Shown here piece by piece: positions 34,808-46,933 of a DNA stretch of 64,000 nt. Within the stretch, counting starts at the first letter, position 1, and each line of letters begins with the position of its first letter. The notes under the pieces were generated by a model. It was not told the origin of the DNA. It ran no database searches and was given only the letters and a program-made list of their open reading frames with translations. The stretch lies in NCBI RefSeq assembly GCF_030272615.1, contig NC_081412.1, forward strand, positions 697,496,156-697,560,155, in the 5' to 3' direction. The DNA comes from Cryptomeria japonica (taxonomy: Eukaryota > Streptophyta > Pinopsida > Cupressales > Cupressaceae). Position numbers and translations under genes: made by a program.

Positions 34808-36287
34808 TGTAGACATATAAAAATGACCATATTCCTAAATGAATATTTTATGTTCATTTCTCTATTTAATTAAATCCAATTTAATTGAATTATCCACATT
34901 CCTCTATTTAATTAAATAAGTTACTCAATTTATTTAAATTAAATTCATTATACCCATTTAATGAATAAATCATTTTATTCAATTAAATCCCCTATCCACT
35001 TTTAATTAAATTCAAATTTAATTAAATAGTTATCCCAAATTGAATAAATCTAATTTATTTAATTTCTCCAAATTGTAACCAAATTGAATGAAAATCATTT
35101 AATTCAATTAAATCCTATTATCCCTCCATCCACTTGCAAAATCTCAAACCCCTTCCTAATCCCTTCTAGAATCTTCTAAACGCTTCTAATTAACCTAACC
35201 CTCCTCTAAATTTTGTCACATCCCTAAGCAAAGGGAAGTCACTTCTCAAAAACCTTAAAGTATTTGATAACCATTGAAGGTTTTCAACCTTCAACCACTA
35301 AAACCCTTAAAGTCTTTGAAAACCATTAAGGCTTCCAATCTTCAACCACTTAATCCCCAAAGTCTCCAATAACCATTAATGGTTAATTCAAACCCTCCCA
35401 CATGGTTAAAACATTTGTTTTGACTCAACCTCTATCCAACCCAAGGGTCTCATCAAGCCTTTAATGCTTTGACCATGATTATCTCTTAATCATTTGCACA
35501 AAGGTTTATCCTTGGATTAACTCTTAATCCAGTGGGTAAGCCTAACTTAGACTTGACCCTTAGCCTTTAGATAACCATGAGGTCTTCTCAGGCCTTTAAT
35601 GCCTCCAACCTCTTCTCAACCCAATCCTATGTTGACACTTGTCACCATTTTATTGGTACAAATTGTGCACATGGATCCCCAACTTTCAAACCTGGCCCTT
35701 GATTAAACCTTTCAATCCTGACCATCCATTGCCCTGTTTGTGCTATAAATAGAGCTCTCATTCCTCCATTCTTAACAATCATTTTTCAAATTTGAAGCAT
35801 TATACTTATGCTCAAATACTTTCAAGCTTTTTCATATCATTTTTATGCTCATCATTTAGCCTCTCTTTAAATCAGGAAGTAGACTAAATATGCATGTTTA
35901 GAATAAATTCTTTATCATTTTAGCTCAATCATAGATTAAATATAGTATGCTAGGATAGTATTCATACTAACCCTGTCATCTTATCATTTAGTTTATTGCA
36001 TTTCTAGCATCATACATAGCTTAACATCTATTTTATACTAAATTTAGCAAAAGCATCTCTCGTTCTCATATTTGCCATCCCTAAACCATTTTGCTCAGTG
36101 ATCTGAGAGCAAAAACATTGGTTTGAGGGACATTGTGAGATAGAGAACCATGGGACCCTCCTTGGGAAGCTGATTTATACTACGTTACTCCATAGCTTGC
36201 ACCAAGAAGTCATGTGTGTGTGTGTGGACTAGTATTTAACTAAATTTTCACATATTAAGTTTTATTCGCCCACTTTTCCCGCATACA
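34808..36287 (+). repeat. 5' LTR of element D
   Basis: TGTAGACATA...CCGCATACA, 1480 bp. The first third is AT-rich with many AATTAAAT repeats. A TATA box TATAAATA lies at 35744-35751, and a run of CTTCAACC(TTC)-type repeats occurs near 35280-35345. The TG/CA ends and TSD are exact. Confidence 0.95.
35744..35751 (+). promoter_or_regulatory. LTR promoter TATA box of element D
   Basis: TATAAATA within a GC-richer context two thirds into the LTR, the usual place for the U3/R promoter. The same box is at 52754-52761 in the 3' LTR. Confidence 0.7.
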
Positions 36288-36291
36288 TTTC

Positions 36292-36309
36292 TGGCGCCCA
36301 CCGCAGGGC
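36292..36309 (+). other. Primer-binding site of element D (tRNA-Lys type)
   Basis: TGGCGCCCACCG starts four bases after the LTR. The twelve bases match the complement of the 3' end of a plant tRNA-Lys carrying CCA; the match then becomes imperfect (CAGGGC where TGGGGC is expected). Confidence 0.82.
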
Positions 36310-36376
36310 CCGACCCCAAATAACAAATCGTTTTTTCAAATTGATCACTTTTGCAGGTCTGCGGGAAACAGGAATC

Positions 36377-36779
36377 AGCGCATCGAAAACATGCAGTAGC
36401 GCATCCGCCTAACAGTCTAGCGCTTCTAGCCTACTGTTTAGCGCGTGGGCTCTTTGTTTTAGCGCGTGAAGTCCTTTTCTTAGCGCATGAGTTTGTTTAA
36501 CAAATTTTTCCTGTAGGTCTCGACGCGGGCAAAACACAGAGTAGCGCATCGACCTGACAGATTAGCGCATCCGAACCCCATTTTAGCGCTTGTAATACAT
36601 AATCCAGCGCTTTGAATTCAAACATGAGCACATCAGATTTAAAATTTCCTTACAGAACTGTTCACAAAAAAACAAAGACATCCAGAGCAGCGCATCCAGG
36701 GAGCAGAGTAGCGCTTCTACCATAAAGTTTAGCGCATCGCACATATATTGTAGCGCGTACAGTTTGTTCTGTAGCGCAT
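36377..36779 (+). repeat. Octamer array 1: TAGCGC(A/G)T at 21-bp steps
   Basis: Octamer starts at 36397, 36418, 36439, 36460, 36481; then 36542, 36563, 36584, 36605, 36626; then 36688, 36709, 36730, 36751, 36772. Steps within each block are exactly 21 bp and gaps between blocks are 61-62 bp. An extra copy is at 36377. Variants include TAGCGCTT, CAGCGC and GAGCAC. The sequence between octamers is not conserved, so this is a phased motif array and not a simple tandem repeat. Poly-A (36780-36802) ends it. Confidence 0.93.
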
Positions 36780-36802
36780 AAAAAAAAAAAAAAAAAAAAA
36801 AA

Positions 36803-37992
36803 ACCTATTGTAACCGAATTAAAATTTTAGACTTGTAGAAGTCCTCCAGAATCACCTGACATTTTATCTCTTTGTTTGTTTGGAGGATTCTAATGGTTTC
36901 TTGCAGGTAGAGCGAGGAATTTTTTTTTTTTTTCAAACAACAAAAAAAAAAAACGATTTCTTTTGTTGACCTCCAAAACGAAAAATTTGCTTTGTTGACC
37001 GTTTCCATTTTTCTAGATCAGAAAATCTTTCTTTAAGATTAAAAAGAACATCATGTTTTTGTAGAGCAACATCTCTACATAGGTTAGCAAATCACTGAAT
37101 TGGAGGTTTAAAAAAAACAATTGATTGCTTTGTCTCGAAAGTGGTAGAAATATGCTCTCCCTTTAACTGGGTGATAAAAAATCCAGACCACTCTTACTGC
37201 TTTCAGTTATTTCAAAGTATATACATCCTTTAGCAGACCTGCCTTTCCGAAGAGTTGCAATCAACTCTTAAAGCCGTTTATGACCGGTGTGAAGGGAACG
37301 ACCTAAGTGGGGAACGACTTTGACGCCAAGAATTCCAACCCACTATAATCAAATGTGGAAAGTGATGAAAGTACTTTTCAACGGTTGCGCGCAGTGATTA
37401 GCCTTCCCCCAGTATCCTCGAGATACGTAAAGCCTTTGTTCTAAAGGTTGGGAAGCCTCCTGAGGGAGTTTATCACTGACGGCCGAACGGGAAGCCTGAT
37501 TACGAACCATAAAATTAGAAACTTTGAGCCGAGTCAGTAACCAAACATTGTAACATCATAGTGCAAGGGTGGGAAAGAATCCGCCCCCAAGATTACTCAC
37601 CATATATCTCCCAAGATAACTACTCAATTGTGAAGCAATTCAATTTGGGTTAACTTCTGGCAAAAGACAAAAAAACGGGCGCCCCCTAGGGGGTGACACG
37701 GTTGTTTGAGCTGACGGAGTATCGAGACTAGTGGGCTATGATGTTATTGATGACCCTTGAATAAAGAGTCTTTCTGAAGTGTCTTACTTGTATCCAAACT
37801 TGTTAAAACATTGGGGATTTGAACACATCCTCGCAAGAATATACACTTTCTATTAGATTAAGCAAAATGATTGTACTTTGTGTGCCGTGCTTACATTTGT
37901 TATTTCAGAAAATCATCCATCACACTTGAAAATTTCTCAACAAAATTCAAAATCCACAAAACAAACTCCTAAACAGAAAAATCAGGGCAGTC
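36803..37992. other. Element D leader between octamer arrays
   Basis: Non-coding by eye. Contains A and T homopolymer runs at 36919-36953 and a moderately GC-rich stretch at 37230-37740 with short inverted repeats (for example GCCTCCTGAGGGAG near 37457). Open frames here are short and not conserved in any way I recognise. Confidence 0.5.
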
Positions 37993-38617
37993 TAGCACAT
38001 AAGAGCAATATCATAGCACGTGGAACACTTCTATTAGCGTGTGCAGTTAAAACAGTAGCGTTTCAATCCCGAGGTAAATCAGTATACAATCCTTTAGCGC
38101 ATCCACAACATAGTCTAGCGCGTCTCAGCGACCTCTTAGCGCGTAGGAATCAAAGATTAGCGCATACAACAAAACAGTTAGCGCGTAGAAAACCCAGTGT
38201 AGCACGTCATTTTTCAAAAATTTCAAACAACAATTTTCAACAATCCTATTTTAGCATGTGGCCGCCACATCCTAGCGCGTAGCATACATACATTAGCGCA
38301 TAAAACAAAACAGTTAGCGCGTAAAAAGCCCAGTGTAGCGCGTAACTTTTTCAAAAAAATTCAACAGCAACTTTTAACAGACCTAACTTTAGCACGTGAA
38401 AGAAATAGCTTAGCGCGTAGAAATCATATTATAGCGCATATTGTCCAACAGTTAGCGCATTTAAATCCCAGTCTAGCGCGTAGATTTTTCACCAGTCAAC
38501 AAAATTTTTTCAAAATCCAAATTTTAGTGCGTATCTTGGGGCAGATTAGCGCGTGTGCTCATTCCTCTAGCGCATCAAAGCAATTATGTAGCGCATCTAA
38601 TCTCTGTTCTAGCGCGT
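37993..38617 (+). repeat. Octamer array 2: TAGCGC(A/G)T at 21-bp steps
   Basis: Starts at 37993, 38014, 38035, 38056; 38095, 38116, 38137, 38158, 38179, 38200; 38252, 38273, 38294, 38315, 38336; 38390, 38411, 38432, 38453, 38474; 38525, 38547, 38568, 38589, 38610. Steps are 21 bp (one of 22) and block gaps are 39, 52, 54 and 51 bp. Variants TAGCAC, TAGCGT and TAGTGC look like CpG decay. Part of it can be read as a Leu-Ala-Arg/His heptad peptide, but block gaps not divisible by three break that frame. Confidence 0.93.
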
Positions 38618-39466
38618 GATCAAAAGCCGAAAAAACAGAGAGTTGAAACTGAGAATTTTTGAAAATTTCAAAAACATTTTAAAAAGACTTTTTCATCAAA
38701 TTTTCTTTTTTTCAAAACAGAGTGACAAAAACAAACCATTGAAAACTTTTCTCAAGTTAAATTTGTGTCAAACAAAGTTGTCAGAATCTGAAACGAATCG
38801 CACAATAGAGGACGTCTCTCCTATCATAATCCGAAAAATTTTCATCATCAGTCTCAATCAAATCCTTTAACATCTTACGGATTTTTATCTCACAAACACT
38901 TGTCTAAAAATTCTCAAATCGTCAAATCTAGTTTCCAGATCGGGAAGCTTTTATCCATATCATTTGACACACTTTATCGTGAAGGGGCAGCCTTCACTCT
39001 GATAAAGTAAGATTTGAAATTTCCAAAACAAGAATCAACTGAATCCAAACCAATCAAAGGAAATCATTGATCACTCTTGCATGACTAATCCCCTTATTCT
39101 GAGAAGAAAGAACCTCTATCGTAACATCACGTTGAAGAGACAACAACCTAGTTTTTCCAAATTCATCAAGCAAAATAAGTTTTTATATCAATCGTCAACT
39201 CTTCAAATCTCATCGGGTATTTCTTCATCACGTCAAACGTTATATCCAAAACAAATCTAGCGAATTTGACAAAGAACCCCTGAAAACAAGAGCATACTGT
39301 CAAAAGTCTGCTTTTAATCAAAAGATAAACTGAGGTGGGAAAATCAATCCAGCATTCTTGCCCGACGAGTGCATCACATATAACACATCTCGACCAGAAC
39401 CACCAACGCCCGAATGACACATCGAAGAGGCTTTTGTTCCTTTCATCACTGAAAGCTTCTACTAAA
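38618..39466. other. Element D leader between array 2 and gag
   Basis: AT-rich leader sequence up to the gag start codon. No conserved coding content. The leader totals about 3.1 kb, so a leader intron is possible, but I cannot define splice sites with confidence. Confidence 0.45.
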
Positions 39467-42400
39467 ATGCCTGTCACTCGCTCTCAACGAGATAAACAAA
39501 GCGAGGCACTCGTAGAATCAAGTATGAATCGCAGATTATCAAATCCTTTCGAAGTTCCACCCGTAGAAGAACCTGAAATTACTGACGCACTTCTTTGGGA
39601 ATGTCAAGAAAATCTTTGCTTCCAAAAACTTGTCGAAAAGCTCATGGAAAATGACAAGGAAAAATATCTATTGATGCTCACAAGCAAGGGTGTTAAACTT
39701 CCTGAAGATTTCGACCCAAATCTTTTTCAAACCAGATTTTGGCAATATACATCTCAAGAACAAAACCGAGAAGAGGAAACTCACATACCTGAACAACATA
39801 ACTTTGAACAACACATTCCAGAGCAACGTATACCAGAAATGCGAATACCTGAACTTGAAACTCCAGAACAACACATACCATTTACTACACCTTTTCAGTT
39901 AAGAACAACTACAAGGGAAGAACTCTTCCCTTGGCAAGATAATGCGCGCTTGGTTGCTCTTACTCAACAATTGCAAATGCTGCAAAGAAAAATACAAGAT
40001 ATGCAACAAGGGACAATAGTGCGGTATTCTATAAACGAAATCTGTCCTTATCCATTTGACAGAAGATTAAACATGGTACCTTTTCCTCCAAACTCAGACG
40101 TTCCCAAATTTGATAAATATGATGGGAAAAGTGATCCTTGGGATCATGTTCGAGAATTTTGCACCATGAGTCTTGAATTTTCTCATGATGACACTTATCT
40201 AATGAGGTTGTTCCCAAGAAGCCTGGGAGGACAAACAATGGAATGGTTATCCAAGATTACACCACCTGTCAGATCATTTGACGAATTGGTTAACAAATTC
40301 ATCACCCACTATTCTTACAACATCCAACATGCCATAACCATGCTAGATGTTTGCAACACCAAACAAAAGAACAATGAAACATTCATGTTATTCCTTCAGC
40401 GTTGGCGACGCATGGTATCTAGATATCCTCATGATATTCCTGAAAAGGAGAAAATGGAAATCTTCATTGATAACTTGAATGGCGAGATGAGTTACAGACT
40501 CAAACTTCCATGCATACCATCCTTTGCCAAATTGATTGAAAATGGCATTCAAGTAGAGGAAGCATGTGTCAGAAAGGGAACACTCAAATTCTACAAGGAA
40601 GGAACAAATTCATCAAACTACAATAACCAAAACAACACCAGCTTTGACAAATCTCGATTTTGGACTCGAAACAAAAATGAAGGCAACAACAAACCACATG
40701 ATGCTAAATCGAAACAACCAGTGCTTGCATTATCTGGAAATCCTCAGAACACGAAAAATGCTAAAAATGCTACTCCCAGTGCTAATACGTATGCGCAAAA
40801 CACTGATCAAGGACAAATCAACACAAACAACACCAACGATAATCGAGACAAAAACATGAATCCAGGACCTAACAACAATCCACGCAACAACACGAACAAT
40901 TTCCAAAAGCGTATCTTCACACCACTGGGACAATCACTAGAATCCGCATTCAGAGAACTTTTGGCAAACAAGGTTCTTTCTTTACCACCTCTCAACAATT
41001 ATGAACCCCCAGTCAAACCACCTTGGTGGAATGATTCACACTATTGTGATTTCCATCGCAACAAGGGTCATAAAACAAACGAATGCATGAGATTGAAACA
41101 TATAATACAAGACATGATTGATCGAGGTGACTTAACGGTCGATGGTCTCAAAACAAATAATGATCACGAAGCCTTCAAAAATCCTCTCCCAAATTATAAC
41201 AAAGATGGAGCATCAACTTCAAATGATACACGCAGAGCTCGTATTAATCACATCTACAATAACACTATCAATCATATATCAGCTGAAGATCATCAAGTAA
41301 ATGTCATCACCATCCGAGATCAGCATGATCATGAATCTGTCAATGTAACAACCCGCACTCAGAAATACGTCTTGAAGGGACATACTGCACCTGCAACTAA
41401 CACACCTAAAATCCAATATGACTTGGTTAACCAACTACGCAAGACTCCAGCTCAGATATCTATCCTGGAATTATTGAAACTATCACCCAAGCACAAAGAC
41501 ATATTGGAGCAAGCATTATTGGAAACAAATGTACCTCAAAATCTGGATACAGATAGATTTCAAGCCATGGTTGCCCATATGACAGGATCTCATAACCTCA
41601 CCTTCACAAAGCACGACAATACCTCATTGAGTCATCCGCATAATACCCCTCTCCATATTGAAGTCATTGTTTGCAAACACCGAGTCAAGAGAGTCCTAAT
41701 AGATGGAGGAGCCGGCCTTAATATCTGTACTTTAAAGCTTATCCGTGCATTAGGCTTCTCAGAAGAATCTATTGATCCTTGCAAAAAGATTACCATAAAA
41801 GCATATGATGATGAGGAAAGGTCCTCTAAAGGCACAGTAATATTACCTATTCAAGTAGGCCCAGTACAAAAAGATACTATTTGTCAAGTCTTAGATATTG
41901 ATCTAACCTACAATATTTTGTTAGGACGACCCTGGATACATGAAATGCAAGCAGTCTCTTCTACATATCACCAGTGTGTCAAGTTTCCTTATGATGGACA
42001 AGAAATCTCCATATTTGCTGATCATAATCCATTTCAACATTGCAATGCAATGGGGGCAGCACAGGACAGTTTGGTTCCTCATAATAGAGAAAAGCAGCAA
42101 TCTTCAACATCAGATCCATATACAGCAAAATCCAACTCCTTATGGGGAGACTTCAAGCAGAAAATGCAAATCAAAGACCAAGGCATGGGAGAATACTCTT
42201 TGGAGCCTTTATGTTTGGCAAAATTGCCAACCTCACCTAGATCGCATGGTTTGCCTACTACATCAACACAACTGGCTACTAAGCCCATCACTAAATTTGA
42301 TGGTACCTTCATCCAATTGGGTACTCTAGCACATGAATCAGAAGACAAAGATATTCTTAGCTGGTTATACAGAGATGAAGAAGAAAATCATAGAGCAGCT

Positions 42401-45400
42401 GCTTTGGACATTGTTCTACCAACACACATGTATGGAAAGGGCTACTTAATCATGAAGCAAATGGGATATGACGGTAAATGACCCATTGGCAAAAGCAAAG
42501 AAGGAGTCACTGAACCTATAAATCTTCCTTCACAACCTAGCAGAAACAAAGCAGGATTGGGTTCTAAACTCACGTTCCTATTGAAGCGACCACCTCACCT
42601 ACCTATCAAACCTCAATGGAAGGAAAAGAAGAAATACAAAGAAGAATCCTTGTAGGAAGCACTTTTTGAATCAGCAAAAACAATCCGGAAGGCACGGGAA
42701 CGTCAAGATCAGAAGTTACATCAAGAAAAACTTCTAAGTCATAAGAGGGCCCTATCTGCAACAGTAGCTCATATTCAAACACCAATATTTCAAGAACAAA
42801 TCAGGACATCTTCAAATACCGTTATTCCTCCCCAAAGAAACACAGTCTATGAACAAATCCAGCAAGTAGAAGATGGATCTGATACAGAATCAACACAAAA
42901 TATCAAAATAGTATCCGTCATCAAAGATTTGTTTTCACCGTACAACACCCCTGTTTATAGCACAGATAGAATCTGGGATGATGCCTATGAGACAGATTCC
43001 AATGAATATGAATGGGGTACCTGCTCCAATGCTAATACTGATATCCTGGATGATACTGATTCTATATTCCTTTCTCAGGAAGAACATAACGCAGAAGATA
43101 AACCTCTTGAATTTGGACCACAACATATCTATGACGCTCCGGAAAGTGAACAGAAACATTATGAACAAGTCTATGTGGAAGATGATACCATCGAGGACCT
43201 CGACGAAATCCTAAATTTCTCTAAACCAAAAACCCAGCATGATGAAAACTCTATCCTAACACTTACAGTAGCCGAACTTGATCCACCCAACGATTCCTTA
43301 CCACTTGTCTTTCCTGACCTCATCGATTGGGATGAACCTGAAACAAATGATATACCTATTTTCCCAGATGATGCATCTATTGTCCATTACCTATATACCA
43401 TAAATCCGGAAATAGACTCTACCAGTGAACGAAATAATGATATCTGTCAATCAGGGAGTGCCAAGTCTCTCAGTCACAAAAATGCATCAAATAACGAATC
43501 TAATGCTGAAAACCAGTCAATGGCAGTTCTAGATCATAAAAAAGTAAAAATAAAGGACGCATCGGAGGGTGAAAACCTTTTTAAGGCACCTAACGATGGG
43601 AGACTTGACACCCTTCCTGAGCACTTTCATGAGCGGTCGCCCATATTGATTGAGCCTACTCAATCAATCAACATTGGTACCACAGAAGTAGCTAGAAATA
43701 TACATCTTGCAGAATCTCTGACAGAGGAAGAAAGATCGGCATTCATCATCTTCTTTAAAGAACAACAAATCAATTTTGCTTGGTCATATGCTGATATGCC
43801 CGGAGTAGATCCACACTTAATCATGCATCACTTGTCCATCTCTACAGGAGTTAAGCCAGTCAAGCAAAAGCTACGCAAGATGAATCCACAGGTGGCACTC
43901 ATGGTCAAAACTGAACTAAAAAAATTATTAGACGTCGGATTCATCCGACCCATTGACTATGCAGAGTGGATATCCAATATCGTTCCAGTATCAAAACTAG
44001 ATGGTAGTATCAGAATATGCACTGACTTCAGAGATGTCAACAAAGCTTGTCCCAAGGATGACTTTCCTCTGCCCAGTATCAACATAATTGTAGATCTCAC
44101 AGCAGGCCATGCAATGCTCTCATTAATGGATGGTTTCTCAGGCTATAACCAAATCAAAATAGCTTCTGAAGATCAAGATAAAACAACATTCACCTGTCCT
44201 TGGGGGACGTACTGTTGGAATGTTATGCCCTTCGGCTTAAAAAATGCAGGGGCCACTTACCAAAGAGCAATGACCAAAATATTCCATGACATGATGCACA
44301 CATTTATGGAAGACTATGTGGATGACTTACTAGCTAAGTCCTTCACCAGAGCAGAACATCTTGGCATCCTATCAAAAATCTTTGATCGATTGGAGAAATT
44401 CCAGGTCAGGCTTAACCCTAAGAAGTGTGTCTTCGGGGTTATCTCAGGCAAGTTACTAGGCTACATAGTCTCAACTAAGGGTATTGAAGTTGATCCAGCA
44501 AAGGTACAAGCCATTATGGAAATGCCACCACCACGGAATATCAGTCAACTTAGATCTCTACAGGGATGACTTCAATCAATCCGGCGATTCATCGCTCAGC
44601 TAGCAGATAAAAGTCTACCATTTAACCATTTGCTACACAAAAATGTACCATTCAAATGGGAGGCTAAGTGTGCAGAATCTTTTTATCAAATCAAACAGTA
44701 CCCGATGAATCCACCAGTTCTAGTACCACCAGTTGCCGGAAAGCCACTTATTCTATATATCTCAACAACAGATATTTCACCGGGGGCATTTTTGGCACAA
44801 GAAGATCAACAAGGAAAGGAACGTGCCATATACTACATCAGTAGAACATTGAATGGCTATGAGCTTAACTATACATTTATTGAAAAAGCTTGCCTAATAG
44901 TAGTCTTTGCATCTCAGAAGTTCTGACATTACATGCTAGCACACTCCATCAAGCTAGTTGCAAAAATTGATCCTCTCAAATATCTACTCAATAAAGCTGC
45001 TCTTACAGGCCGATTGGCTAAATGGGTCATGATTCTCAGTGAATTCGACATCCAATACACAGAAAGATGAGCCATTAAAGGACAAGCAATTGTCGATCAG
45101 TTGGCTGAAGCACTGCTACTAGGCAAACAAACCATGGAGGTTGAATTTCCAAATAGGGATGTACTCGCTCTTTCTACTAAACAATGGACCCTATACTTTG
45201 ACGAATCCTATACTCAACATGGTTCAGGTGCCGACATTCTGTTCATCACTCCTGAAGGACACACTATGCCAAAATCATACAGACTTATGTTTCCATGCAC
45301 AAATAATGTGGCTGAATATGAAGCACTGGTCATAGGCATCAAAATAGCCGTAAAATGGAAAATCACAGAGTTACAAGTCTATGGAGACTCACAACTGGTC

Positions 45401-46933
45401 ATTAATCAAATTAATAACAACTATCAGACAAAGGACAAGCTACTACCTTATAAATGAATGGTGGACGACTTCAAACAGTATTTTGTGCACATCACCTTCG
45501 AGCAAATACCAAGGTTGAACAACAAAGCAGCCGATGCAATGGCCACAATCGCTTCGCTACTACAAATTCCTGAGCAACAGAGTCGTTATGAATTCCTGGT
45601 AGAGCAACTGTTCTCCCCCGCCTATGACCACTCTGAATCCCATGTTATCTATGCCTTGACTGGTTCCGATTCTCTTCTATATGGACCGATATACAACTAC
45701 CTCAAGCATAATATCTTACCCATTGACCAATCTCGTAACCAAAAACGTAACTTTATCCGACAAGCTGCCTGTTACACCCTTACCGCTGATACTCTATATC
45801 GTCGAGGTCTCAATGGTACTCTTCTTCGTTGTCTTGATCGTAATGATTCCGATTCGGCTTTACACGAGCTTCATGAAGGTATTTGTGGCACACATTCAAG
45901 TGGCACTACTCTTGCTAAAAAGCTTCTACGAATGGGATACTACTGGCCTACAATGGAGAAAGATTCATATCACTTTGCCAAGAAATGTCCTAAATGCCAA
46001 ATTCATGGCAATCTGATACATGCACTAGCACAGGAACTGCAGCCATTTACAACATCCTGGCCCTTTTGTCAGTGGGGACTGGATCTAGTTGGCAAAATTC
46101 ATCTTTCATCTTCAAATGGACACAAGTTCATTTTAACTGCAACAAAGTACTTTACCAAATGGATAGAAGCCGTTCCCATGACCACAGTGACCGGGAAACA
46201 AATTGCCTCTTTTATTCTAAATTATCTGATCTGTAGATATGGTATTCCAAGTTCAATCGTCACAGATAATGGACGACCTTTCAAAAATCAAGATGTTCAA
46301 GAACTATGTGAAAAATTCAAAATCCAACATCGGTTTTCTACACCATACTACCCATAGAGAAATGGTCAAGCAGAAGCATCTAACAAGACAATCCTAAAGA
46401 TCCTCAAGAAAATAGTGAATGATGCAGGCAAAGATTGGCACGTACAACTCAATCCAGCACTTTGGGCATATAGGACCAGCATCCGCACACCTACAGGAGC
46501 GACACCATATTCATTGGTATATGGATCAGAGGCTATTTTACCCTTGGAGGTAGAAATTCCATCTCTTAGAGTCTCTTTGAAAGGTTTAATCCCCGATGAA
46601 GAGTATCGAGTTAACCGACTGTAAGAACTGGAACTATTAGATGAAAGATGCCAACATGCTTATACTCATCTCAAAGCATATCAGCAACGCATGTGCAGGA
46701 GCTACAATCACAAGGTCATTCCTCACAACTTGAAGGTTGGTGATCTAGTCCTCAAAGAAAATCCAAGAAATCAACAAGATAGAGAAAAAAAAGAGAAATT
46801 TGAACCTAACTGGTTGGGTCCCCATGTCATCATATCAGTCTATGGATCAGGTGCCTATCAGCTAACAAATTCTGAAGGAGATGTGCTCGATGATCCAATT
46901 AACAGCATTCATCTGAAGAAGTACTATACTTAA
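39467..46933 (+). pseudogene. Element D gag-pol polyprotein, one frame with eight stops
   Basis: From ATG 39467 (MPVTRSQRDK) to TAA 46931-46933, 2,488 codons stay in one frame with no frameshift. Residue positions: Gag core about 211-365 (FDKYDGKSDPWDHVREF, then FITHY); zinc knuckle CDFHRNKGHKTNEC about 527-540; protease LIDGGAGLNI about 745; reverse transcriptase about 1455-1690 with YVDD at 44315-44326 (residue 1617). The first RNase H region (44630-44990) has weak catalytic residues. The second, archaeal-type RNase H region has YFDES (Asp at 45200) and VYGDSQLV. The integrase has an HHCC finger (about 45860-46000) and Asp 46082, Asp 46265, Glu 46373 in DD35E spacing. Stops: TGA 42479, TAG 42653, TGA 44567, TGA 44924, TGA 45068, TGA 45455, TAG 46355, TAA 46622. 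All lie outside the residues named. Confidence 0.94.

Noticed and set aside
37878-38282. Plus-strand frame with a Leu-Ala-Arg/His heptad repeat
   Set aside because: It is octamer array 2 read as codons. Other blocks of the same array are out of frame with it, so coding does not explain the array.
36377-38617. CRISPR-like regular spacing
   Set aside because: The repeats are 8 bases with 13-base spacers inside a plant gypsy leader, with no cas genes; not a CRISPR array.
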